Shown: positions 11,501 to 23,500 of the stretch, in pieces
Position numbering within the stretch: the stretch's first letter is position 1
Layout of the letters: the number at the start of each line of letters is the position of its first letter
Origin: Haemonchus contortus
Taxonomy: Eukaryota; Nematoda; Chromadorea; Rhabditida; Trichostrongylidae
Direction: 5' to 3'
DNA length: 64,000 nucleotides
NCBI GenBank assembly: GCA_000469685.2
Contig: LS997565.1
Coordinates: 1,602,005-1,666,004 of the forward strand
Translations under genes and position numbers: made by a program
The notes under the pieces: model-generated
What the model saw: the letters and a program-made list of their open reading frames with translations, nothing else
Databases searched by the model: none
What the model was told of the DNA's origin: nothing

Positions 11501-14500
11501 CCCCACCGGCGTGGTACACTTTCCACATCCAATGGTGCGTATGTAGTCGCACGCACTAAAATATAAGGTTGAATCTTCAGAGGAAGATTACGGTAGTTGT
11601 CAGGAACCACTGCATCTTCTGGTATAATTACCGCCACTCGTGCCTTCTGGGAGGAGTGCGATGGAGGTGTGGATGGGCCTTGAGATCCTATTTTATTCTT
11701 GTACAGTATTTCAGAGTGGCAGGGCCAAAAATCGTGTCATCGAGAGCCAAAGTACCTTACAAAGCACCTTCGGGTTTGGCTTAGACATAAAAAGGTATAA
11801 AATACAATAAAAGTATAAAACACTTGAGGTGAGAAAGGGTTTTTTTTCTCTGGTGGGCAAGTGTGCATAGGGATTTTATTGATTGGAGTGGACGAGATTC
11901 GAGTCCGAAACCAATCCAAGTATGAAAAGTATTGAATTTATTATATCATAGATGATAGTCTACCTAATAATAATATCCATTATACAATAGCAGAATAATA
12001 GAAAGCATATATTTATTGAGCAATAACGATGCCGTCATTTTAATTCCTGAAAACACACTTTCTCCTGCATTCTTTCATAGTTTTGAAGTTGTTTCTGTTA
12101 CCACTACATCCGCTATAGATGAACTTTACGCACTTCCGTTCTCTGGTGGAATATCCATATCTGGAACGAAATCGATTGTGGTAAGAGGATGGAGAGAGTC
12201 AGATATTCCTAGCAGCTTGAGCAGCAGCTGAGCTCGGTTCTGAGTCATTTTTTAGCCTACCCCTTATAAATTGTCAATCAGGAATAGTTCAGTGCCACCT
12301 GATAGTAGATATAAAATTATAAATTTTGAAACTTCTTGGCGTTAATTAACCACATTTTTGTGATGCGCCCCGGCCCATACATTCATTTTGTCGTATTGAA
12401 TGTATATGTGGCCTGTACAATACTTGCGATGGCCAGCCGATCTACAAGCCAAGGCTTTTTCTTCCCGACCTAGTCTGGTACCCATTCACCGACCCTGAAA
12501 GAATGGAAGGCTTAACTGGCCGAATTGCTTCGCTCTCTGCTTTCTCGATTACTAGCTGCCGTTTCGCCGAGCTTCATTCAATCCACTTAAAAAAAGAGAA
12601 GAAACTTCAAGGCGCAGGGAAAAGGGTGCAGTGCTCGAAATAATCACAGTATAAACGTTCTTTTTGTGATGGTACTTTAACGCAGTATTTCTCAGCTCGG
12701 AATCGTTCCGCCTCAATATCGCACAAATTTTAAGTTCTATCTTTTTTACCTCATGAGTCGTCCTTGACAGTATCCACTTTTCAGTCTTTGTCTGCAAATG
12801 GGGTCCAAAGAAGTAGCTGAAAAGAGACATATACAGCAAAACTCACGAGCTTTTCTGACATTATCTCCATTCTTTGCGGTACCTCAGCCCTTTGTGTATC
12901 TTTTGGGGAAACAGTGAACAACATCTTTTCGGACAAGCAAGTCAACAAGAAAGTTTTTTAGAATCATTTTTCTGAATTTTGACCGTTTCATAATTTACGT
13001 CCACTCCTGTTATATGGCTTGAAAAAAATTTCCTGTTTATCCGGGGCATATGTCTTTACCAATGACCAGACGCGACATGTTTTCTTGCGGTGCTGCGAAG
13101 TCTGCGTCTTTTTGCAGAAGAAAGGACCCAGATTCGACTGTCCACGAGACCGGACTCAGCAATCGGCGCATTGCCAATCAAATCGGCAGGATTCACTGCG
13201 TGGTTTGCTAATACCTCAGAGATCCTGAAGTCTACGAAATGGAGGTGCCCATGGACGTCAACGCAACTTGTCCAGCTGAGATGAATGAGAAATATGGAGG
13301 AGAGTTTCGAACAGCGTCTGCAGCGTCGGCGGGACCCATGCAGACTTGAAATTCTCTGCATCAAAAACGACCATTTGAAGAGCTAACAAACGCAGCGGCA
13401 ACATTGTGAGAGAAGTTATGAGGAAGGCGCCACGCCTAGCCAATTCACACAAGATGGCTCGCCTCGATTTTGCTCGGAGGAACGCGACCACGGATTGGAA
13501 GCAGGTGCAGTCGTGAGGCTAGGAGTAGCTCGGGCATTGTAAAGTAATCTAAAGTCTTCGGGTGATCTTTTCCGACGAAAAAAGTTCAACTTGGACGAAT
13601 CGGATAAAGCAAGATGTTACTGGCGTGGTCTGAGGAAGGACCCACCGCGCCTGCACTTCAGCAGGCGCAACTTCGGTGGTGATTCGCTGATGGTTTGGAA
13701 GCCACTGCTCGGATAGCAAGCCGGAAATACTTTTTGTATTCTGTTGAATGGAGTCGTAAGAGTACCAGCAAGTTTTGGTAAAGTAACTTCCGTTTCCGAG
13801 GCGCAGACGACGATAGAGGCTGGTCCTCCAGCAGGACAATGTAAGTGTCCTTGCTAGCAAGTCGACATCCGCATGGCTGCAGGTTGATGTTATGGAGTGG
13901 CCTGCGTGCAGTCCTGATCTGAACCCAATGGAGAACCTTTGAGGAATAATTGCGCGACGGGTGTTCATCAACAGCAGGCAGTTTTCTACCATCGACGAGC
14001 TGCGCAGTGCAGTTTTAGGCGTGGAGCAACATCGACTCTTCAGTGCTCAGGAACTTGAGTATGCCGCATCGACTCATGAAGCTCTAATTCAAACAATGCG
14101 CACCAATCGATTATTGATTTGCACGAAGTACACTGTTGAGTTTCTATAAATAAGCTGTTATTTAAAGTGGACGTATCCTATGGAACGGTCGAAATTCGAA
14201 TAAACACTTATAAAACGCTTTTTTTTGTAAACCTGAAAAACTGAAAACCTATCTTTCGTTGTATTCTAACGCAGCTAATTCCCTAATGCCTGCTTCTAAT
14301 TTGGATCACCCTTTTAGTAAAAGGTCTGGGGTGGACGTGGAACGACAAAAATATTTCAATCATAAAGAAGATAGGTATCTTCTGCTTGGATAGAGGTTCA
14401 CTGAGGGCAAAAAATGTAAAGGTTTTCCCCCCTTCTGAATTTAAATTTATACCGCATTCAAAGGTCTGTGAATCGAAAACAATCAACTAGTCGTTGATCG

Positions 14501-17500
14501 TCCTGATTTCTTTTGATTTCTTTTTCTTGCCCCATACCACAATCACATCTTTTGTCCCCTCGTAGCATCCCTGAAATCAACTACAGAAACTGAGGCCGTT
14601 AGTGTTAGTGGAGTGCCCGTCCATAACCAACGATCTTTTGCCATATATACCGCACTGCGACTTGTGACTCAGTAGCATTATAACGTGATCTTCCTTATCA
14701 AGTATCACAAGTATAAGGGAGACAGCCAATAAGTCTCATTCGCTACTGACAGTCGCTTGTGGCGACAGCGGATTTTATTCCGCTTGAGCGGTGGAACCTT
14801 GGTGAGTTGTGTTTCAAATTATGGGTTTTGAATTCGCTGTCACATTCGCCAGGGGGTAGTGCGCTTTTTGGATACCGTGCAAACGTCTCGAATTGCTTTA
14901 GGCCTCTGAAGACGACGAGAACGTCGAAACGTTAGGCCGTCGTGATTAATAAAAGTTCCACCTAACAACCTCGCACAAGAATATTGTAACTAGAAACATC
15001 TATGCCGAGGTTAAAGCAAGAGAGAAGTTGGAGACTGTTTGAGGCCGTTATCCTCGTATTTTATATTTTGGCCTTTTTCAATTTTTGGTGCTCACTCCCA
15101 TTCAAGAAACATCAAAAGCTATATGGCGGCTCGCTCACCAGTTTCAGTCAAAATCAAAAGGAGGAGCAGATAGAACTTGATTTTGATGCTGATGGCGTCT
15201 CTCATATCTCTGAAAAACGTCAATCTTCCCTCGTTCAAAGCTCAATCCATAACAATCCTTCCACTACAGTAATTTGAATGACGTTTAGCTCAATACAGTG
15301 CTTATGGGCAAGAAACTTTCACCCTTCTAAAAAGCTTTCCAACTGCCAGAGAAGCTCTGTAGAGTACTCAAAAGAATACTCGGAAAAACACGAACTCATT
15401 TAGACGAATATAGTCCGAATGAACATTAACTCGTATGGAGATCGGTTTATGCAAAACTCAATCAAATAGTCCACTGGTGAACCACCATCCATGAATGTGC
15501 GGCTCTTTGTGTATTTCAGCTTGGAGTCGGTAGAAAAGGGAACCAAAAAGAGAATCAGTTGGTGTGATCTGCTTCGTGTCGTGCAGGCAAATCCTAGAGG
15601 AAGTGCTCTGGCAGTCATTCTGCCGGAACTGTCTCGATCTCCCTAAGAAAGGGGTTTGAGGAGAGGGTTGTTCAAGGCGAGGCCGTTCCAGTGAGAACGC
15701 TAGAGGAAAGTGAAGCTGGGAGGATAAAGTCAATAGAAGAAATGGGGAGCCCCAAGACCTGAAGGACTGCCATGAAAAAGTTACATTCAATTGAAATGAT
15801 TATGGAGGCGTTATTTACGGGCAACTCTGAGCTCTAGACGACGAGCTTTTGAAAAAAAAAACGCTCTGAATTGTTTTTGAAACATCAAAAACGTCGAGGA
15901 ATTGCAAAAGGGCTTTTATGTAAGTCCAATGGACCGAAGGAACATGGTTAACACCAGAGATGAATTTGAGGCAGATGGTACAATTAGTAGCTTTAATAGG
16001 AAACATATTGCAAGAACACAGACATCCCCCAGCCGTGAAAAAGAAGAGCATGCTGGAAGCCCTCGGACGATCTCCACAGAAATCTCTACAGCTCGGGAGA
16101 TACACATTTCAAAGAATAACGTTTACATTTTAAAACGTTATCAGCGCTGTATGACAACGACGGTCACCAGTTCGTATATTTGCAAACATGAATCGTTCCT
16201 GACCTTTGTCTTTCGTTATTCCAGCCACAAATTTGTTTCTCTCTTCATAATCTATGTTATTCCAATGGTGGATACAACTTTTGAGACATCCTTTATGTCC
16301 CTAGAAGGCCGTAAGGCTGCTATAACCAAAATGAAGGGTGTCTGTTATGAAAGTCCAGTTGAGAAAGGGTACTAGCAATAGGGTCGGACACAGACGGCAC
16401 ACAAAGCAAAAAACAGGGGCGATGTCGGCTGGGAAGGGAGTATTTCGACGATTACTCAACCGGGGAGGATCTCCTATAGAATCAGCTCGGAATGCGGCTA
16501 ATGCTAGGAACACTCTAATGAAGTTTATGGATGGAATTGACAGACTCATAGGAATGCGAGGGTTGAATATGAAGCGAATCAGATGACAGCATCAGATATA
16601 ACTAAACAGTAAACCATCATCTGTTCCAGAGGATCAAAGAACAACTTTCCAAAACAAAGTTTTTGACTAATGGCCGTAATAGGGATAGCCAGTCGGTGTT
16701 GCTGAGCTCACGGCTCAATAACTTTGTTTATAAGGATGACATTCTCATCAGATCACATCAAACTGTAACTTTCCAATCCATGGTTAGTCATGCTAGAGAC
16801 AGTTACATAGTTAGCTTCCATCAAGAAGGAAGTTGTAGGAGAACGATGGGAAAATGAGTGATCTCGGTGAATATCAAGTGATATCGGCAAGTAAAAGCTG
16901 ATGATCTCAGTGAACATAAGGGGGTAACGGAACTTCTCCCCTATCGCGGCATTCTCACTTGCGGCATGCGGCAAATGTCACTACAATTACCGTACTCCCG
17001 CCAGTCGATAGGACGCGATATTTTTCCTTGACTGGCTTGCTTTTTCATTGGATTTTATCGTTTTTTCTTCTGTTTCTTTTTAGTTTTCATGTTTATTAGA
17101 CTTGATTAATTCAAATTGCTCCTCCTTTATAAACGACGATCAAGACCGCATTGGAAATGAAAAGAGCGGCCAGCAAATTCAAATAATTAAAGGACTCCCT
17201 ACTTCATAAATTGCGCGCTCCAATCTTCCATCTCAATCCTGCGATAGGCGGCGGGTGCGGCGTGTGCGACGCCGTGTTAGGGGAGAAGTTCCCAGACCCA
17301 ACATAAGGTGGTGACAACATATGTAAAGGAATGATCAAATACTCATTTTTTTTCGATTGAAGGCTTACTTATCTAAATTGACTTCACCCTCGCTCGACGT
17401 TTATGCTACTTTTCAACGTCACTAAAATGTTTGAATAATTTAGACTAGCAATGTTTCTGAGGGTGGTGTAGCGGCAAGTGGCGCATTGTCACACACGCAT

Positions 17501-20500
17501 GGCATGTAGATCGAGTCACGGTTTGATACCCTTCGAGCCCCATCGAGCCCCCATCTCTACAGGATACCGCGTTATATGTACCAGACTTGTACGGGTGAAT
17601 AAAAGCACTACTTTGTTCACCGACTGGCACCTTATGTCGTTGTATAGGTCACATTGGCCTTCAGAATACCATAGCGATTCCGAATGAAGTCTAATGCAGG
17701 GCGGATCCCAAAATTGGATTGGACAAGGTCAAAAAATCCACATCTCGAACGTTGTCCGACACATAGCTACTTCTATTGTACATATTGGCCCTTACATACA
17801 TTTTCTTTACCCTACCTTTCCTGCTTCTTTGCCACACTTCTTCGTCTTGTTGAGTCCAATTCAACAAAAAAAAAATCCAAGCCCTTCTCGGTTCTTCTTT
17901 GATCATGGGACCAAGAAATTAGCCTTTTTACCGTTACCTTGTAATTTAGCGCAAGGAATGAGAATTCCTAAACTTCATTCATCTCCCATGTGCTCTTAAA
18001 AAGATCGAGTGGGATGGACGAGAGAAGGAAAGGTTGACTGAATAGAGTTTTCCTCCCTGTTGTCATTTGTGGTCACGATCAAGCATAGGTACGGAAAAAT
18101 CAGCTCTACCACAGTCCTACCCTTCAATTCCCCTGAAATGCACATTTCGGTGAAAATGTAGTTTTGGTGAGGGGGGGGGGGGAACCCATCCGAAGGTTAG
18201 TATATCAAGAAATGAACTCAATCTAACCGTTATGTCTTGTTACATCAGGCGTTAGGAACGATTTTGGGTAATCGATTTGCCGCACGCGGCTGTCGCGGAC
18301 CACTCATTCACCGTTATTACAGCTCTAGCGTGCTTCGATCGATATGCAATCATTATTTTATGCATAATTCTACTATTCGTACTTTTGTTATTGTATTTCA
18401 TACCTACTGCTGCATGCTGCTACATTCCTTCGCGCGCGGCGCCCCTCTCCCCGCGACGCGACCATTTCGCTCCTAACGCACCACACCCCCTCCACGGGCT
18501 CAAGCACCACAAAAACGCCCAAATGGCCGGTTCCCATCCTCCTCTTCGTCTCTGACACAGTGCTAATATAACAAGGATTAACACGATGGAATGAGTTCAT
18601 TTCTTGATATACCAACCTTCGGATGGGTGCCCCCCCCCCATTCACATTTTCACCCACATTTCTCTCATGCCTCTCCGAAGAGGGTTAAACGGGAAGGGCA
18701 TTTGGGAACGGAACGTCGATCAGGCGTGGTCCCCTCTCGTTACCTTATTGCAAATTGGGTGCTAAGTGGGTTGGGGGGGGGGGGGGGCGGCGAACGTCCG
18801 TTGCGCGTGTCCGTCGAAAGTAGGTCACCCCGCCCACATCGCGCGCGGCGCACTCCACTGAGGTCTCGGGAAGACATTACAGTACTACCAAGTGTGGGTG
18901 GAGCGAACGATTTGCATTTGTCTATGTTATCTTCTCTTTGGCTGACTACCGTGGGGAAAGCGCAAATCGTATGCCCCGCTTACAGCTGCGACGTCTGTCA
19001 AGTATCGCGGGCTGACCCGGCGCATGTGACGGCTGCGGCGTGACCTAGTTTCGACGGACACGCGCAACGAAGCGCACCCGGGGGAGGGCATGCGGCGGCG
19101 CGGCGCCTTTTCATGTCTGCGCCTCTCCGGCGAGATAGTAGACAAGGAAGTGTAGGCGAGCGAGCCCGTAATGGTGTTTAGGGAGTTTCATAGCTCTTTC
19201 ATGTTATAACTGCGTATTTTTCACCTTATTTTAGAAAGGGGGGGGGGCTCCTGGGCGGGTGAACCAATTAGACGTTCAACTTTTATCTCATCTCAGCTTT
19301 TTGCACAAGATAACGATCTCACCCTCTCCGGAGCCCCTCCCTTCCTAAAAAAAGGTTTTATCGGCTTAGAAGAAGACTATCCATAATATGTAAGCATATC
19401 AACATGCACCAAGAGTTAGTTTGTTCTGAATCACGAAATACATCAGTAGAACCTCACCATTCCTTCCCAGACTCAGGCTCACCACTATCTCGCTGGAGAG
19501 GGCGCAGGGTGCCGCGCCGCCTTCCGCGCCGCGTGCCCCCCCCCCCCCAACCCGCTTAACACCGCAAATTGTGCCTCTGATAACAAGTAAAATATTTCCA
19601 CTATTCAGCAAGGCTACTCGGTAAAAAACACTCTTCCATCGCGAGCTCCACACGGTCATCAGTTAGATACGCTAACTACCATGGTAAGAGCGTCCACCAC
19701 TGATACTTTCAATTTGAAGGCCATACAATTTCATTTAAGGATCGCTTCTTGGAGAAATTCGGTTCTGGTGAAGGAATTTCGTCAGATGAACGGCTTTCGG
19801 CAGAGGCATTGCGAGAGGTAAGACTGGAGTTGTCATCTGATTGATTGGAATAAAGCTTGTATCTGATCAATGGCAACTTTTTCAACTGATTTCTACTCGC
19901 AGCTAAATCTACAACACGAAAAAACGCCGGGCGAGTTGTCCGCGACATTTGTCAACTTTTCGCGACAACTGTCTAACTGAAAATCAGGCAATTCGTTGCG
20001 GGAGCAGTATCAGCTATGTTCAAATGCCTATTAGTGCAACTTCCCTCTCATTCTTCTATTCTTTACCCTACACTGCTATGATTCTGATCTATTGGCTATT
20101 CTGTTTTGCAAAATTCTGCGCTAAACTTTACCCTGCTGCCCTTCTACCGGATATGCTAGCGGTAAATGCGGCCTACACTTCTTCGTCATCCTCACATCAT
20201 TTTATTTATTCTGCTGATATTCGATTCTACTTGCTGTATGTTCAAACACTGGCTCTTGGAGCTCGTGTTCTGCTTGGATGCTCGTCGATCTTGCTAATTT
20301 TATTCCGATTTTTTTTGGTTAGTGCTTTTTTTGTTATTTGTCTCATTTAAGGCATTGTATATTTATTCTGTTTCTTCTTCAAGCGCTTCATATGTTCACG
20401 TTTCAGGAGGGAATGTCATTTTTGACTATTTTGACTCGTATTATCTATTAATGCTTTTGCATTTCACGCTGCTCGTAAGTCTAATGCTGTTGTTACTATT

Positions 20501-23500
20501 GAACGCAACAGTGGGTATTGGAAAACTTTTGTGGTGAGTTTCAATGAACATTTATTGCTTCTTATTTCCACCTTTTGTTTTTCTAAATCTAATTGCTTCA
20601 TTTGAAGTTAGTTCTGTGTATTGCTTTCATGTTACTTTGTTGTGTATAGCGGGTCACGGCCTTCGCACATATGAAGGAGATGCCCCATCCTCGGGTTATG
20701 CGCGCCTTTGGCAAGGATGATACCCAGGGGTTACCTCGACACCCAGGGATAGGTCCCGCCCATTTGGACTCTTTAAAACGAGTGGCCCTTACTAGATCTG
20801 GTAACAAAACTTCTTCATTCTGTGTTGGCTAAATTATTGCGTGATGATTTGTTCTGTTCACTTCTTATTGCATTTTATTAAAATGACGTTGAATTGGTAA
20901 ATAATCGCTACTTTCTTCTATTTTCTCCCTTGAATTCTCTCCTAAATGCCTCTTGATGCGGCAGCATAAGACTGAATTGAGGGAGGACTTATATGATTCT
21001 ACCCCTTTTCATTTTTGTGCTGCTTTGGAGGAGAATTCAATGCATTACCGGTAATGTCCATCACTCTGCCTCTCAACCAAGCAATGAGGTTCTCGTCGTG
21101 TCTGCACTGTTTACTATTTATGTTTTCTTCACACAAATTCTTCTATTGAACAATTTTATTCATTCACTATTTACAATTACAACACCGTCATCATTTATAC
21201 AATGTGCAAAACTTCAGCGGTAATTTTTTTGTATCTCCTACATCTTTACCCTTAATTGCATCACATTAGACTTAATGACCCATCCTAAACATAGATACTG
21301 TACATTCCCTTCTTGCAAGCCCTACAGTTTCGCTGTTGCACACCTCGCGCACACACTGCGTGGGCCCAAACGCGACATTGCGTGCATCGCATCCACTGTG
21401 TTTCTCTGGCATCTGGCTCCTCCGGGTCCATGTCTTCTGGAAGAGCGGGGTCCTCTTCGAAACAAATCGAACAGAATAAAATTTCCTCTGGATCCACTCT
21501 TATATCTTCCACGGATTGCGTCTTCCTCCGCATTTCTTTTCGAATTCGAGCTCTCTGTAATTATGTAATAAGAAGTATCCAAGCCGCTCATATTAATATA
21601 TCCATTTAATTTGCACAACGTACCGAATAAAGCTCGGATCTTTGCATTTTCGGTTGTCCGTGGGCAGGTACGTCAGGTCTAGAAATAATACCAGCACCTT
21701 CAAGGGGAACATCTATGTCGCCGGCAATCACTCGCAATCTTTCAGCGAGTGCTTTTAGAGTGCCTAGGGCGTCCTCATCTTCTTGCCTAACCAGAGCATT
21801 TACCTTGGCATGGATCACGGTATAGCTCTGAAAAAGAATATCCACATTAACGAATTAGATATTGCTAAGTAAAGTGACCTTTGCTATATCGTCACGAAGC
21901 GCATGCAGTTCTCCACGTATATCACGGATAGATCCTATATCCCTTTCTGAGTGGACCATTACAACTTCTCGCGGTTCCGGTTGCAGCTCAATGAAAGTTG
22001 ACTCTCGCAAAGTTTCTTCCTGTCTTTCCTGCACAATTTCTTCCCGTCCTTCTTGCACAATTCCTTCCTGTCCTGAAAGCAAAGAAGTCATTATATCAAC
22101 TGGCAACTGTAATTACAATCACGCACCGTAAAACTTCACTGCGTGACCGTGCAGACATGCTACTCCTGCGAGCGCTCCACTTAGGCAAGAACAAGTAAAG
22201 GAGTACGGACACACGTGACATCGGGAACAGTGGGTGTTCGTCTGAAATATATTTGTAATGGTTAATGAATAAACTAGTATATTTCATGAAGTGCGAGTTG
22301 TAACCACTAGCCTGGGGAGAACACACGCAGTGCCCATCGAATTCGACGCGATACACTGTCTCCGATGTTGCGCTGTCCACATTCCACGCCAAGTCCCCTA
22401 CTTTGTGAATTTTATCAGAATTCTCCTTGTAAAACCTGACGGCGAGCTTGTGTTGTATGTTGTTCTCTCTCATCCGGTATGACGAAACAAGTTGTCTGCG
22501 ATCCTGCAATGGATTAATTGCCTTCATTTACCCGATATCAACCGATTATTTACCCTTATTTCAAAGTCCGTCGCCAGTTCTTCCACGGCCTTTATCAGTG
22601 TGTCCACCACGTAATCTATTCTTGAGTTCGCTTTCCTCTTCAGCTTCTCTTGCTTCAGCCGTAGATGCCATCTCTCAGTGTACATAGAAGTGCTCATCAC
22701 AACACCTTGTCGGCGAAATGCTGCCCACTTCTTTATTTTCTCTTCCCCTTGAAATGAAAAGAGTCGTATCAGAAGGTAAGAGGGAAGCGACTTCTGTTAC
22801 CGAGGTACTCCCGTTGAAGGTACTGGATGAGGCGCGAGCAGTTCTTCAGACGTAGGTGTGTGAGTACCTCCGCAAGCCTTGCGTGGAACGCCGCCTCGTC
22901 GCTGATTCTTAGTAGGTTCCTGAAGGCTCCAATGATGCCTCTTTGAAGCTCTGGCTGAAAGTCCTGTTTAGAAATATGTGGCGTTCTAGAGACTACAATT
23001 TTACCTTCACAAACTCCTTGGTCTTTCGTTTCCAAGATTGTAGAATATGGAATCTACACAAGAAGTGATCTACCTCCCGATCTGGGAAAGAAGATTTGAA
23101 GCCATTGTAGAACGCGAGGGCTTCATCGGAGACTAGTGATTTTGGAGTAAAATTTGGGACGATTTTCTTTATTTCATCAAAAAGAATTTTCACTTCCTTC
23201 GACGTCATTTCACCCGACAACAAAAATGCTAAAATTTGAATGATTACTCACAGTGAAATGTAATCAATCTTAGATACCTGCAGGAAGTCCACGGTCGTGA
23301 TCGTCAACCACCATAACTGTTGCGAGCTTCAATGCATACTTCGTCACATTATGGGTGTCATCAACCGCAATTCCCTTACTCGCAAATTGGTCCAGCCATC
23401 TTTGCTGGCGCGGTGTGATGATCACTGTAATGAGGCCCTTCCAACAACGCAATTCGTTTATCATCGTGGCAAGACTAACCAAGAACAAAACCCTTTCCAC

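Noticed and set aside
12016..12231. Open frame followed by a GTAAG donor-like site
   Set aside because: It could not be placed in phase between exons 9 and 10 of the surrounding gene; support is too weak.
13549..13992. 147-codon minus-strand frame
   Set aside because: It is the shadow of the degenerate Tc3-like transposase, whose motifs read on the plus strand.
18237..18555. Overlapping ~80-90-codon frames in the GC-rich block
   Set aside because: They lie in the interior of an inverted-repeat element; frames overlap on both strands with no splice logic.
19949..20350. Hydrophobic ~130-aa frame as an independent gene
   Set aside because: It lies entirely within the MULE terminal repeat and has a twin in the other arm. 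Kept as an observation, not a gene.
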